Assembly (NCBI RefSeq): GCF_000242435.1
Contig: NZ_JH591188.1
Location: 609,703-673,702, forward strand
DNA from: Dialister succinatiphilus YIT 11850
GTDB taxonomy: Bacteria; Bacillota; Negativicutes; Veillonellales; Dialisteraceae
Reading direction: 5' to 3'
Length of the DNA: 64,000 nt
The first letter of the stretch is position 1. Each line of letters begins with the position of its first letter. This document shows positions 7,486 through 17,348 of this stretch, one piece after another. The notes beneath the pieces were generated by a model. The model was not told the DNA's origin. It searched no databases and was given only the letters and a program-made list of their open reading frames with translations. Made by a program: the position numbers and the translations under genes.

Positions 7486-9743
7486 ATACCAAGTATCCCC
7501 TGCTTTGGAGTGCCCTTTTTCTGGCGCTGGGAGTGGTGCTTTATGACACCTTCCCTTCTTTTTTCATGCGCTGGCCCTGGGTCTTTCCCCTGGCAGCGGG
7601 ATGCTTTCTTCTTTTTTCTTTCCTTTTCCGCGGGAAAAGGGGACTCCTTTTGATGGTGGTTTTCCTGTGTATCCTCACAGCCGGTATGGGCCGTATGTTT
7701 CTGGCTGACCGGTACTACGAGCAGCAGTCATCCTGGGCGGCAGGGAGCGAAGGGCGCTGGACCGGCATCGTGAAGGAGGCGCCATCGGTCAACCGGGATG
7801 GTGATGCCTATGCCCGCTACTACACGGAACTGGAATCTATCACCTACAGCGACGGCGTGGAAAAATCACTTTCCGGTACGGCCTTTGTTTATGATACCCA
7901 TCCGGAAAAGCTTTATGGCACGGGAGATTCCATTTCCGTCACCGGAAAGATGACGGCTGTGAGGATTTATAAAAATCCCGGTAAAATCGATCTGGAAGGG
8001 CGCTACCGAAGCCGTCGGCTCATGGGAAGGATTTATCCGCAGGAACCGGAAAAAATTCATTTTCTGGGAGAAAGCGGTGAGTACAGGGCCGGCCGGCTGG
8101 CCGACGAAATCAAAGGAAAGGTGGAGTCCTGGTTTAAGCCCTACATGGACCCCCTGAGGCTCCATATCCTTATGACCCTGCTCTTTGGCGGAAATTATAA
8201 TGAAATACCGGAATATATCATGACTTCCTTTTCCGCCACCGGCATTATCCATATTCTTTCCGTTTCCGGATCTCATGTGGCCCTTCTTTTCGGCTTTCTT
8301 TATTTCCTTGGAAAATGGCTTCACCTGCCTAAAAAGCTGGTGGTGGGCGGATCCATTGTGCTGGTTCTTTTTTATGCCCTCCTGTCCGGTCTGGTGCCTC
8401 CGGTCATCCGTGCAGCGGTGATGGGTATTCTTTCCGTAGGCGGTGTATTCCTGGAGCGGGAGAAGACTTCTCTCAACCTCCTGGGGGCGGCGGTGGCAGG
8501 CATGCTGCTATGGGATCCCTTTTACCTGTATGATGTGAGTTTCCAGCTGTCCGTCGGGGCGTCAGCTGGCATTCTCCTTTTTTACAGACCCCTTATGGGA
8601 GAGCTTTCAAGGATTTCCTTCCTGCCCCGATGGGTGAAGGAAGGGGTGGCTCTGTCCACAGCAGCCCAGGTGCTCACCATTCCGGTGATGCTCTATGATT
8701 TTCATACTTTTCCCCTCTATTTCATTCCAGCCAATCTTTTTGTTACCCCTTTCCTGGAATGGGTGATCATAGCAGGTCTGGTGGCGGCTGCTGCGGCACC
8801 GGTGTGTCTGCCCCTTGCAGGAGGCATACTCCAGGGGGCTGATTACCTTCTCTGGGCAGGTCTTCATTTGAATCTTCATCTGTCTTCCTGGCCGGGGGCC
8901 CAGGTCCAAACCGGCGGGCTGACCATGGTACAGATTCTTCTGTACTATGTTACAGTAGGAATCTGCTATTTTAAAAAAGAAATCTTTTCCGTTCCCAAAA
9001 GGATGTATGGAGCGCTTCTCCTGTGGTGTTCTCTTCTGGGTCTGACCTTTTTCTTTTATATAACCAGACCGGAGTGGGTGGTATACTGCCCTGACCTTGG
9101 CCCGGACCAGGGAGCGGTACTTGTCACAGGAGAGCATAAAATCTTATACTATAAAGGCGGCAGCATTCCCTCCCACACGTCGGACTGGGAATGGAAGTCG
9201 ATTCTTGGCTATGAAGGGATTTTTGATGCGGATATTCTCATTTTAAATCTGGAAGACGTGAAGGAACCGCTGCCTCTGACGCTGCCGGTGCCGGTGAGAG
9301 AAATCTGGGTGACCGGCGGCAGGGCACAGGAAAAGACGCCCCGCCTTCTGCAGGGATTTGAGGGAACAATCCGGGCGCTTTCCAAATCCCGTCTCCGTCT
9401 GGGGCGCCTGTCCTTTGTCACCGATGGGAGCAGCTGGCTTCTGTCCGAGGGGGATAGGGGCGTCTATCTTTCGGGAAGAAGGGGAATGGAGAAAACGTCC
9501 TTTCCTGCCCACACCCTCTGGATTGCGTCCGGACGGAAGAATGGAGCGGGCATCAGGGAGGAGGAAATGGACCGGGTCAAGGCGGAGGCCGTGGTTTATG
9601 GCGGAAGCCGTCTTTCCTCGTCCTTTGAGGATGTGGATTTATTTGAATTCAAAAATTATCAGGCAGCCAATGTGTACAGGGAAGGCATGCAGACCGCATC
9701 CTTCCGGCATAAGTGGGAGCTGGAAAATACATCATGGTTATGA
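7482..9743 (+). CDS. comEC: DNA uptake channel ComEC/Rec2, with degenerate C-terminal domain
   Basis: An inner-membrane channel protein for single-stranded DNA entry during transformation. It has an N-terminal DUF4131-like region with hydrophobic helices, then the Competence domain (about residues 220-480; HILSVSGSHVALLF is the signature) with many membrane spans. The C-terminal ~230 residues occupy the position of the metallo-beta-lactamase-like domain. However, the usual DVGQGD start is altered to DLGPDQG and no HxHxDH metal motif is present. It is 753 aa, near normal length. The ATGA overlap with comEA indicates coupling. Confidence 0.93.
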   Translation: MNTKYPLLWSALFLALGVVLYDTFPSFFMRWPWVFPLAAGCFLLFSFLFRGKRGLLLMVVFLCILTAGMGRMFLADRYYEQQSSWAAGSEGRWTGIVKEAPSVNRDGDAYARYYTELESITYSDGVEKSLSGTAFVYDTHPEKLYGTGDSISVTGKMTAVRIYKNPGKIDLEGRYRSRRLMGRIYPQEPEKIHFLGESGEYRAGRLADEIKGKVESWFKPYMDPLRLHILMTLLFGGNYNEIPEYIMTSFSATGIIHILSVSGSHVALLFGFLYFLGKWLHLPKKLVVGGSIVLVLFYALLSGLVPPVIRAAVMGILSVGGVFLEREKTSLNLLGAAVAGMLLWDPFYLYDVSFQLSVGASAGILLFYRPLMGELSRISFLPRWVKEGVALSTAAQVLTIPVMLYDFHTFPLYFIPANLFVTPFLEWVIIAGLVAAAAAPVCLPLAGGILQGADYLLWAGLHLNLHLSSWPGAQVQTGGLTMVQILLYYVTVGICYFKKEIFSVPKRMYGALLLWCSLLGLTFFFYITRPEWVVYCPDLGPDQGAVLVTGEHKILYYKGGSIPSHTSDWEWKSILGYEGIFDADILILNLEDVKEPLPLTLPVPVREIWVTGGRAQEKTPRLLQGFEGTIRALSKSRLRLGRLSFVTDGSSWLLSEGDRGVYLSGRRGMEKTSFPAHTLWIASGRKNGAGIREEEMDRVKAEAVVYGGSRLSSSFEDVDLFEFKNYQAANVYREGMQTASFRHKWELENTSWL

Positions 9744-10726
9744 AGAAATTAAATAAAAGCAACTGCTTCTTTTTATACGGCGATGATCTCGTGTCTGCCA
9801 ATATACGGAAGAACAGGATCATTGATTCCTATTTTCATGGAAAGGCGCCGGAGGTGACCCTGTTTGACGGGAGCGGCACCTTTGAAGCCTATCAGAATGC
9901 GCTGGAAGGGCAGTCCCTTTTCACTGCAGAAACGGCAGTGGTCCTCCATAATCCGCCCTTTCTGAAAAGGCGGTCCGAAAAGGAGGATCATAGGGAGGAA
10001 AGTTTTCTTGAAACGGTGAAAGACCTTTCTCCAGATATCCTCCTCATCATCCTTTTGGATGGTAAGCCCGATAAACGAACGAAAATCATTAAAACCCTCC
10101 TTTCCATCTGCACAAGCGAGGAATACAGTCTGATGAATCCCAGAGATGCGGCAGGCACTATGATTCGAATGCTGGCAGATGCAGGGAAACGGGTGGATTA
10201 TGAAGCCCGGGGGTATCTGGAGACAGTTCTTTCCTCCTGGGAGCAGATTTCTGCTCCCCTTCTCCAGACGGAATGTGATAAAATTGTGCTGATGTGCGGA
10301 AATCAGGACACAGTGAGTCGGAAACTGCTGGAAGCGGCCCTTCCGGATTATATGAACCAGGGAATTTTCCGCTTTACCGACGCCCTTCTGGATGAGAAGG
10401 CCAGTGTGGTGCTGGAAAGCACGGACCGCGTTTTCACAGATATTTCCACCACCATTAAGAACCTGGGTTTCCTTTCCTCCAAATTCAGGAAAATCAAGAT
10501 TTTTCACGAAATGAAAAGGAACCGCCGCCCTGAGGGAGAAATCAGGCAGGTCCTGGGCATCCGCAGCTCCTGGATGTGGCGGAATATGCAGAATGAAGCA
10601 GCCAAAGTGGGAGAAAAGAAAGCAGAATGGTTTCTGCTCCAGATTTTTAATTATCAGATGAAAACAAGGCAGGGTTCTTCTGAAATGGAATTGAAAGACC
10701 TGCTTCTGACATATTGTATGAAATGA
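9734..10726 (+). CDS. holA: DNA polymerase III subunit delta
   Basis: The clamp-loader subunit that opens the beta sliding clamp. The N-terminus is typical (NCFFLYGDDLVSANIRKNRI), followed by the AAA+-like fold with no P-loop, as expected for delta, and a helical C-terminal collar domain. Length is about 330 aa. Its start overlaps the comEC stop: ATG 9734 or ATG 9740 (ATGA overlap) are both possible. The comEA-comEC-holA order is a widely conserved Firmicute arrangement, which supports the call. Confidence 0.93.
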   Translation: MVMKKLNKSNCFFLYGDDLVSANIRKNRIIDSYFHGKAPEVTLFDGSGTFEAYQNALEGQSLFTAETAVVLHNPPFLKRRSEKEDHREESFLETVKDLSPDILLIILLDGKPDKRTKIIKTLLSICTSEEYSLMNPRDAAGTMIRMLADAGKRVDYEARGYLETVLSSWEQISAPLLQTECDKIVLMCGNQDTVSRKLLEAALPDYMNQGIFRFTDALLDEKASVVLESTDRVFTDISTTIKNLGFLSSKFRKIKIFHEMKRNRRPEGEIRQVLGIRSSWMWRNMQNEAAKVGEKKAEWFLLQIFNYQMKTRQGSSEMELKDLLLTYCMK

Positions 10727-10739
10727 AGGTAACCGGTCA

Positions 10740-12077
10740 TTGAAATTACGAATTAAACGGATAGCTGGCATGATTTCACTGGTGGCGCTCCTCACGGGAG
10801 CTGCCGCCCCCTTTCTTTGGGTGAAAGGTGATTCGGTGATTCCGGGCGTGAGAATTAACGGTGTTGCGGCAGGCGGTTTTTCCAAGGCGCAGATGATGGA
10901 TTTCCTGCAGGAAGAAAATAAAGCCATGGAGAAGGAGAATCTGAATCTGGTGAAGGATTCGGTGAAGGAGACCTGGAATTATAAGGACCTGCACGTCTCC
11001 TATGATGAACACAGCTTGGACGAAGCCATGGCCATCGGCAGACAGGGAAGCCTTTTCCAGCAGTGGAAAGACCGCTGGGCAGCCCTTCTCTCGGGGAAAG
11101 CGGCCCACATGGATGCTTCCTTTGATGAGGAAGCGGTGAAAAAGAAGGCCGACCAGCTGATCAAGACATACAGCCAACCGCCGCAGAACGCCATGCCCCG
11201 TTTCCATAGTGACGGCTCCATTACCTTTTCCAAAGGACGGCCCCATCTGGCTATTCAGGAAGAAGACCTGATGCAGGGGGTAAAGGACATGCTGGAAACA
11301 GGCAGAGGGGGAGAAATGGAGATTCCGGTGACGGAAGAAGTGAAGCCTAACATGTCCGATAAGGAAGCAGAGGAAATCAATACGGTGCTGGCTCGATACA
11401 GCACCTCTTTCGGAGGAGATGCCAACAGGAGCAGCAATATTTCCCTGGCAGCAGAAAAAATCAGCGGCACCTATCTGAAACCCGGCGCCGATTTTTCCTA
11501 CAACCGTACCACCGGTTCCCGCTCTGCAGCCAATGGGTATAAAGAGGCGCCGGTCATTATTAACGGCAAACTGGAACCGGGCTCCGGCGGCGGTGTATGC
11601 CAGGTGAGTTCCACCCTTTTCAATGCCGTACTTCTTGCAGGGCTGGAAGTGACGCAGCGTACCTGCCACTTCTCCCCCGTATCCTATGTCCCCTTGGGGC
11701 GGGATGCCACGGTGGCGGAGGGAGTCATTGATTTCTGTTTCCGAAACCATCTGAAACATGGCGTTTATGTCTATGCGGAATATGCGCCGGGCTCCATATC
11801 TGTCTGGATTTTGGGAAATAAGGAAGACAAGCCTTCCTATGTAGATATTTCCAAAACAAAGGAAGAAACGGTGCCTTTTAAAACCGTAAACCGCGTGGAT
11901 CCTTCCCAGAAGGAAGAACAAAAAACAGAAGAAGGTCATGAAGGAAAAAACGTGACCGTTAAGCAGAGCGTGAAATGGGCCGATGGCAGAGTCTATCATG
12001 ACCTTTTTGAATCGGACTACGAAGCCGTGGATACAGTGATTACCTATAAGAACAAGGAGGACCTGCCGAAAGAATAA
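10740..12077 (+). CDS. VanW family protein with peptidoglycan-binding-like domain
   Basis: A secreted or membrane-anchored cell-envelope protein. An N-terminal hydrophobic segment (about residues 8-28) is followed by GVRINGVAAGG, a PG_binding_4/YoaR-like repeat. The VanW domain covers about residues 220-360, with the signature FSYNRTTGSRSAANGYKEA and the GGGVCQVSSTLFNA motif. A Lys/Glu-rich linker and a G5-like tail follow. The start is TTG with AAGGT ~10 nt upstream. VanW proteins are linked to envelope or glycopeptide phenotypes, but the biochemical role is not established. It is probably cotranscribed with holA (13-nt gap). Confidence 0.88.
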   Translation: MKLRIKRIAGMISLVALLTGAAAPFLWVKGDSVIPGVRINGVAAGGFSKAQMMDFLQEENKAMEKENLNLVKDSVKETWNYKDLHVSYDEHSLDEAMAIGRQGSLFQQWKDRWAALLSGKAAHMDASFDEEAVKKKADQLIKTYSQPPQNAMPRFHSDGSITFSKGRPHLAIQEEDLMQGVKDMLETGRGGEMEIPVTEEVKPNMSDKEAEEINTVLARYSTSFGGDANRSSNISLAAEKISGTYLKPGADFSYNRTTGSRSAANGYKEAPVIINGKLEPGSGGGVCQVSSTLFNAVLLAGLEVTQRTCHFSPVSYVPLGRDATVAEGVIDFCFRNHLKHGVYVYAEYAPGSISVWILGNKEDKPSYVDISKTKEETVPFKTVNRVDPSQKEEQKTEEGHEGKNVTVKQSVKWADGRVYHDLFESDYEAVDTVITYKNKEDLPKE

Positions 12078-12157
12078 GGGAAAGTCTTTCCACCTGAATC
12101 ATCGCGGGAAAGCACCTTTCCGCTTAGGGCCGGTTTTATCACGAAAGGAGTACATAC

Positions 12158-15100
12158 ATGGGAAAATACCGTCTGCAGTCACGGAATAAGAATTCCATGA
12201 TTACACTGATGGAGGTAGATACAGAATGCAGGGCCTGGTACATTAAGGCCGATGACAGGAATGCAGCTATCCGGGCTCTCAGGGATATGGGAAAGGAAAT
12301 CCTGCCGGTGGAGTCTATTTATATCAATGGAGAAGACGTATCGGATGAAGTATTTTCATCCATTGCCATTCACATGGGCGCTCCTATGGATCAGGGACCG
12401 GCAGAGTCCGTGCCTTCCGGCGAGGCTGGTATGGACAGTATTCCCCTTCCCGATGAAGAACCCCTGGAAAATTATGCGCTCCCTCCTGATGATGTGCCCC
12501 TGCCTTCCCTGGATGATATTCCTCCAGAAGCAGCGCCGCTGCCGCCGGAAGCAGAAAGTGTGCCGGAAATGGATATGCCTGACATACTTCCAGACCTGAC
12601 CAGCGTGCTCCCAAAGAGCGCCTTCGTTCCTTCCCCTAAAGATGGGGGAAAGAAGGGGGCTTCCAATGGCATCTATCTGGGCAGAAAGCACATTACCGGA
12701 GATCCTGTGGAAATCAGAACCATTACGGACGAAGCAGATGGTGTCATCTTCACGGGTACCGTCATCAGCTCTGAAGTGAGGGAACTTCGAAGCAAAAAGA
12801 AGCTTCTCCTCATGCGGCTGGCTGATGACAGCAACGGCATCCCCTGCAAGAAATTTTTTGATCATCCCGAGGATGCGGAGGGGGTGGAGTCACTGAAACC
12901 AGGCACCGTGGTGAAGGTGCGAGGCAACGTACGCTTTGACAAGTACTCCGGCGGCCTGACTCTGGAACTGCAGCAGATGGAAAAAGGGGAAGTCCAGGTC
13001 ATTGACCATGAGGATACTTACCCCACCCCCCGGGTGGAACTCCATCTTCATACCAAAATGAGTCTGGATGGTCTCATTGATAATGAAGAAATCATCAAGA
13101 CCGCTGCCAAATGGCATCATCCTGCCGTAGCTATTACGGACCACGGTGTGATTCAGGCATTTCCCAAGATTCAGGACCTGGCGGAGAAATATCACCAGAA
13201 GGTGATTTACGGCATGGAAGGGTACATGATTGATGAAATCCCGGAAGATCCGGATACGGACCGCCAGCAGTACAACCATATCATTATCCTGGCCAAAAAC
13301 ATTACAGGCCTTAGGAATCTGTACCGCATGGTCACCCTGTCCCATCTGAAATTTTATCGGAAACGGCCCTTGATTCCCAAACCCATTCTGGAAGAATACC
13401 ATGAGGGACTGATTTACGGTTCCGCCTGCGTGATGGGTGAATTTTTCCGCGCCGTCCTGGCGGGGGAAAGCGATGAAGAGCTTATTGAAAAAGCCAAATT
13501 TTATGACTACCTGGAAGTGCAGCCGCTGGGAAATAATGAATTCCTTATCAATGAAGATAAATTCGGCAATGTGAATTCGAAAAAGGACCTGCAGGACCTG
13601 AACAGGAAAGTCATCGAAATCGGGGAAAAGGCAGGCCGTCCGGTATGTGCCACATCCGATGCCCATTATATGTTTGCCGAAGACCAGCGGAACAGGGACA
13701 TTCTGCTCTCCAACTGGGAAAAACCGGGGAAAATCGAATCCCATCCGCCGGTTTATATCCGCACCACCCAGGAAATGCTGGATGAATTTTCTTACCTCCC
13801 CAGAGACAAGGCCATTGAAATCGTGGTAACCAATACCAGGAAAATAGCAGAGCAGTGTGAAGTTTTAAAGCCCCTGGCAGAAGAATGGAAATCTTACAAC
13901 CCGAAGATTGCAGGCGCCGATGACAAACTGGTGAAAATGTGCTATGACAATGCTCACGCCATTTATGGGGATCCCCTTCCCAAAATCGTGGAAGACCGGC
14001 TTACTCTGGAACTGACGCCGATTATCAAGCACGGCTACGGCGTACTGTACTACATTGCCCACAAACTGGTTAAACATTCCAACGACCGGGGATACCTGGT
14101 AGGTTCCCGAGGCTCCGTAGGTTCTTCCTTTGTTGCCACCATGTCAGGCATTACGGAAGTCAATCCACTGCCGCCTCACTACGTCTGCCCCAAATGCCAC
14201 TGGAGCCAGTTCTTCACAGACGGCTCCGTAGGCGGCGGATTCGACCTGCCGGACAAGAAATGCCCTAAGTGCGGAACGCCGCTTAATAAGAACGGTCATG
14301 ATATCCCCTTTGCCGTATTCCTTGGGTTCGATGGAGACAAGGTGCCTGATATCGACCTCAATTTCTCTTCCGGCGATGACCAGGGCGTGGCCCATAAATA
14401 CACGGAAGAGCTTTTCGGAAGGGACAATGTATTCCGAGCCGGTACCATTGCAGGCATCCAGGATAAGACGGCCTATGGATTTGTAAAGAAATATGCAGAA
14501 AACCGGGGCCTCACCTTTAATGATATTTTCATTGAAAAGCTGGCTGCCGGAGTGGCCGGGGTGAAGAGAACCACCGGTCAGCATCCGGCAGGCATTATGG
14601 TATGTCCTCGTGACATGGACATCCACAATTTCACACCCCTTCAGTATGCAGCCAATAAAAAATACCTGAAAGATGAAGACGGGCATATCATTCCCGGCAC
14701 CATTACTACCCATTTCGATTACCATTCCATTTCCGGCCGTATGCTGAAACTGGATATTCTGGGTCACGATGATCCGAAAGTCATCCGTATGCTCCAGGAT
14801 ATTACGGGAATCGACCCTATGTCCATTCCCTTTGATGACAAGAAGACACTTTCCCTTTTCAGCTCCACCGAAGCTCTGGGAATTACGCCCCAGCAGCTGG
14901 CGTCGGTGATTGGAAATAAAGGGGTTACAGTGGGCGCACTGGGGCTGCCGGAATATGGCACACCCTTTGTCCGGGGCATGCTGGAAGACACCAGACCTAA
15001 AAATTTCTCCGAACTGGTGCGAATTTCCGGTTTCTCCCACGGCACCGACGTGTGGCTGAACAATGCCCAGGATCTCATCAAGAATGGTACGGTCAAACTG

Positions 15101-15832
15101 GAAGATGCCATTTCCACCCGTGACGATGTCATGAACTATCTCATCAAGCATGGCGTCAAACCGCTCACCTCCTTCAAGGTGATGGAGAATGTGCGTAAAG
15201 GGAAAGGCCTGGAAAAGAACGGTTCCAACAACAAGGCGGAACTGGATGCGGCCCATGTGCCCCAGTGGTTCATCGACTCCTGCCTGAAAATCGGCTATCT
15301 TTTCCCCAGGGCCCATGCGGTGGCCTACGTTATGATGGCCTTCCGCATTGCCTGGTTTAAGGTGTACCAGCCTTTGGCCTACTACGCTGCCTACTTTACC
15401 ATCCGCGCCGAGGGATCTTTCAATGCGCCGGTCATTTTAAAGGGACTGGAATCCCAGAAACAGGAACTGGCCCGCATTGCGTCCCTGGAACATCCTACGG
15501 CTGTGGAAAAAGGCAATGCCACAGTCATCGAAGTGGCGGCGGAAATGTATCTCCGGGGACTGGAATTCCTGCCTATCAGCCTGGACAAGTCGGCAGCCTC
15601 CGAATTCAAAATGGTGGACGGGAAACTGCTGCCGCCTTTCAACTGCATTCCTGCCCTCGGTGATTCCGTAGCCAAGGAAATCGTAAGAGCCAGGGACAAC
15701 CATCCCTTCACCTCCAAGGAAGACCTCCGGAAGAGGGGAAAGGTGAGCCAGACTATTATTGATACCATGGATGATATGGGCATATTGAAGGACCTGCCTG
15801 ACGAAGAGCAGATGTCCCTCTTTGACTTCTAA
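12158..15832 (+). CDS. polC: DNA polymerase III alpha subunit, PolC type, lacking the internal exonuclease
   Basis: The replicative polymerase of low-GC Gram-positives and relatives, 1224 aa. Order seen: a short N-terminal domain (~1-75); an acidic Pro-rich linker (~78-165); an OB-fold (~190-285); a PHP domain opening with HLHTKMS at H296; a CxxC...CxxC zinc module (~677-705); the catalytic PDIDLNF (~731); HhH/fingers; and a C-terminal clamp-binding QMSLFDF. Canonical PolC is ~1430 aa because a DEDDh exonuclease interrupts the PHP domain. Here YGMEGYMI (~351) is followed after only ~15 residues by YNHIIILAKN, so that domain is absent. PHP ligand motifs (ITDHG, TSDAHYM) persist. The start is ATG with an AAAGGAG site. 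Confidence 0.96.
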   Translation: MGKYRLQSRNKNSMITLMEVDTECRAWYIKADDRNAAIRALRDMGKEILPVESIYINGEDVSDEVFSSIAIHMGAPMDQGPAESVPSGEAGMDSIPLPDEEPLENYALPPDDVPLPSLDDIPPEAAPLPPEAESVPEMDMPDILPDLTSVLPKSAFVPSPKDGGKKGASNGIYLGRKHITGDPVEIRTITDEADGVIFTGTVISSEVRELRSKKKLLLMRLADDSNGIPCKKFFDHPEDAEGVESLKPGTVVKVRGNVRFDKYSGGLTLELQQMEKGEVQVIDHEDTYPTPRVELHLHTKMSLDGLIDNEEIIKTAAKWHHPAVAITDHGVIQAFPKIQDLAEKYHQKVIYGMEGYMIDEIPEDPDTDRQQYNHIIILAKNITGLRNLYRMVTLSHLKFYRKRPLIPKPILEEYHEGLIYGSACVMGEFFRAVLAGESDEELIEKAKFYDYLEVQPLGNNEFLINEDKFGNVNSKKDLQDLNRKVIEIGEKAGRPVCATSDAHYMFAEDQRNRDILLSNWEKPGKIESHPPVYIRTTQEMLDEFSYLPRDKAIEIVVTNTRKIAEQCEVLKPLAEEWKSYNPKIAGADDKLVKMCYDNAHAIYGDPLPKIVEDRLTLELTPIIKHGYGVLYYIAHKLVKHSNDRGYLVGSRGSVGSSFVATMSGITEVNPLPPHYVCPKCHWSQFFTDGSVGGGFDLPDKKCPKCGTPLNKNGHDIPFAVFLGFDGDKVPDIDLNFSSGDDQGVAHKYTEELFGRDNVFRAGTIAGIQDKTAYGFVKKYAENRGLTFNDIFIEKLAAGVAGVKRTTGQHPAGIMVCPRDMDIHNFTPLQYAANKKYLKDEDGHIIPGTITTHFDYHSISGRMLKLDILGHDDPKVIRMLQDITGIDPMSIPFDDKKTLSLFSSTEALGITPQQLASVIGNKGVTVGALGLPEYGTPFVRGMLEDTRPKNFSELVRISGFSHGTDVWLNNAQDLIKNGTVKLEDAISTRDDVMNYLIKHGVKPLTSFKVMENVRKGKGLEKNGSNNKAELDAAHVPQWFIDSCLKIGYLFPRAHAVAYVMMAFRIAWFKVYQPLAYYAAYFTIRAEGSFNAPVILKGLESQKQELARIASLEHPTAVEKGNATVIEVAAEMYLRGLEFLPISLDKSAASEFKMVDGKLLPPFNCIPALGDSVAKEIVRARDNHPFTSKEDLRKRGKVSQTIIDTMDDMGILKDLPDEEQMSLFDF

Positions 15833-15978
15833 GAGAAAGAAAACGACAATTTAGAAGGCCAGGGGGAGGAACGTTTCCCCTTCCCTTTGAGTGATGATAT
15901 ACAGCCCTTTTCCAGAGCTTTTAGCAGGGCCGCATCCTTTTTGCGCTTTGAGCTTGGTCCGGTTCCTTTGAACAGGGA

Positions 15979-15999
15979 AAAGGGGCGCAGAGCCCCTTT
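15979..15999 (+). terminator. Probable terminator of polC
   Basis: The perfect stem AAAGGGGC / GCCCCTTT with a 5-nt loop is followed by AATAATTT, an imperfect U-tract. Confidence 0.55.
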
Positions 16000-16005
16000 A
16001 ATAAT

Positions 16006-16035
16006 TTGCTTTTTTCTCATATCCCATGATATAAT
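16006..16035 (+). promoter_or_regulatory. Promoter of tRNA-Val
   Basis: TTGCTT (16006-16011), an 18-nt spacer and a consensus TATAAT (16030-16035), 13 nt upstream of the tRNA. Confidence 0.65.
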
Positions 16036-16048
16036 GACCTCAGTATCC

Positions 16049-16125
16049 GGGGTTATAGCTCAGTTGGTCAGAGCGCTTCGTTGACATCGAAGAGGTCTTT
16101 GGTTCGAATCCAAATAGTCCCACCA
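16049..16125 (+). tRNA. tRNA-Val (GAC)
   Basis: A 77-nt cloverleaf with encoded CCA. The acceptor GGGGTTA pairs TAGTCCC with two wobbles, the D-arm is GCTC/GAGC, the anticodon loop TTGACAT gives GAC, and the T-arm is TTTGG/CCAAA around TTCGAAT. Confidence 0.95.
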
Positions 16126-16134
16126 GATTGTATG

Positions 16135-16157
16135 ACCCGCCGTGATGGCGGGTTTTT
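16135..16157 (+). terminator. Terminator after tRNA-Val
   Basis: ACCCGCC/GGCGGGT hairpin followed by five T residues, 9 nt after the CCA end. Confidence 0.85.
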
Positions 16158-16263
16158 GTGTACTGGGAAAGCACTGAATCATTGAGGAAGTCTTTTTTAT
16201 ACGAGCTTCCTCGTGGATTTCCATGGAGCCTGTAGATTTCGAAAATGAAAAGAGGGGAGCCGA

Positions 16264-17172
16264 ATGAAGCTCTTTGCAGTCATCATGGTTTTGATTGCCG
16301 GCACCATGTGGGCAGGGACAGGGCTGGCAGCTCAGGATTTTTTCAGGAAGAGCAGCCTTGATGCCATGGATCTCACGGTGTTCCGCATGTTTTCTGCGGG
16401 CATCATCATGTTTCTTGTATCCCTGATGAAAGGGCAGTGGAAGGCAGGGGTAAGAGCCGTCAAGAGAAAGCCCCTTCTTTTTCTGGAGCTGGTATTTTAT
16501 GGTATCGTGGGGCTTATGCTTATGCACTATACCTATTTTGCCTCTATTGCGGCAGGAAATGCGGCTGCTGCCACGGTCATCCAGTATACCTGCCCGGCCA
16601 TGGTGATCCTGTGGGTTTCTCTGAAAAATAGAAAGATTCCGGCCCGGGGTGAACTGCTGGCAGTGGTGCTGGCCATAGCCGGCGTATTCCTCCTTGTTAC
16701 CGGCGGCGATATCCATCGCATTTCCGTACCGGCAGCCTGCGTCTACCTGGCACTGGCCTCAGCACTTTTCTTCGCAGTCTGCGCTGTGTATCCCAAGCAC
16801 CTGATGACAGTTATGGACAATTCCTTTATCCTGGCCATAGGCATGTTTACCGGTGCCATATCCGCCTGGCTGATTGATCCGGTTACCGATTACTCCGGCT
16901 TTTTTCAGCGTTCGGTGCTCTTTGATTCCTTCTGGATCGTTATCTGCGGCACCGTGGTGGCTTTTACCTGCTATAATGCGGGCCTCCATTACCTCAGTGA
17001 AGCCCAGGCCTCCGTTACCGCCACGGTGGAACCGGCAGTATCGGTTATTGCCTCCTTCTTCCTTTTTGACGTCCGCTTTGACTCTCTGCAGGCCCTGGGC
17101 ATCCTGCTTGTCATCCTTGCCATTGCCGCACCGGGTCTTGTGGGAAGACAGGGAAGCAGACAGGAGAAGTGA
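16264..17172 (+). CDS. DMT superfamily (EamA) transporter
   Basis: A cytoplasmic-membrane exporter of the drug/metabolite transporter superfamily, 302 aa, with about ten hydrophobic segments arranged as two EamA repeats (~1-140 and ~150-295). The second repeat carries the family pattern LHYLSEAQASVTATVEP, which often marks carbohydrate, amino-acid or amine exporters, but the substrate cannot be read from sequence. A GAGGGGAG site precedes ATG 16264. It stands alone between tRNA-Val and lepA. Confidence 0.88.
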   Translation: MKLFAVIMVLIAGTMWAGTGLAAQDFFRKSSLDAMDLTVFRMFSAGIIMFLVSLMKGQWKAGVRAVKRKPLLFLELVFYGIVGLMLMHYTYFASIAAGNAAAATVIQYTCPAMVILWVSLKNRKIPARGELLAVVLAIAGVFLLVTGGDIHRISVPAACVYLALASALFFAVCAVYPKHLMTVMDNSFILAIGMFTGAISAWLIDPVTDYSGFFQRSVLFDSFWIVICGTVVAFTCYNAGLHYLSEAQASVTATVEPAVSVIASFFLFDVRFDSLQALGILLVILAIAAPGLVGRQGSRQEK

Positions 17173-17348
17173 AGTATGAGTGAGGGGGTACCTACTCGGC
17201 ATGACACGAAGGCAGTCCATGGCAGCAGGAAACTATTGCCGACGCTTTCTTGCCCGCCAGGGCGCAGAAGTATTTCATAGAAGAGATATTTATAGTAAAA
17301 TATAAATTGATGATAGAAGACAGACCATTCTTTTTTACAGGAGTCATT

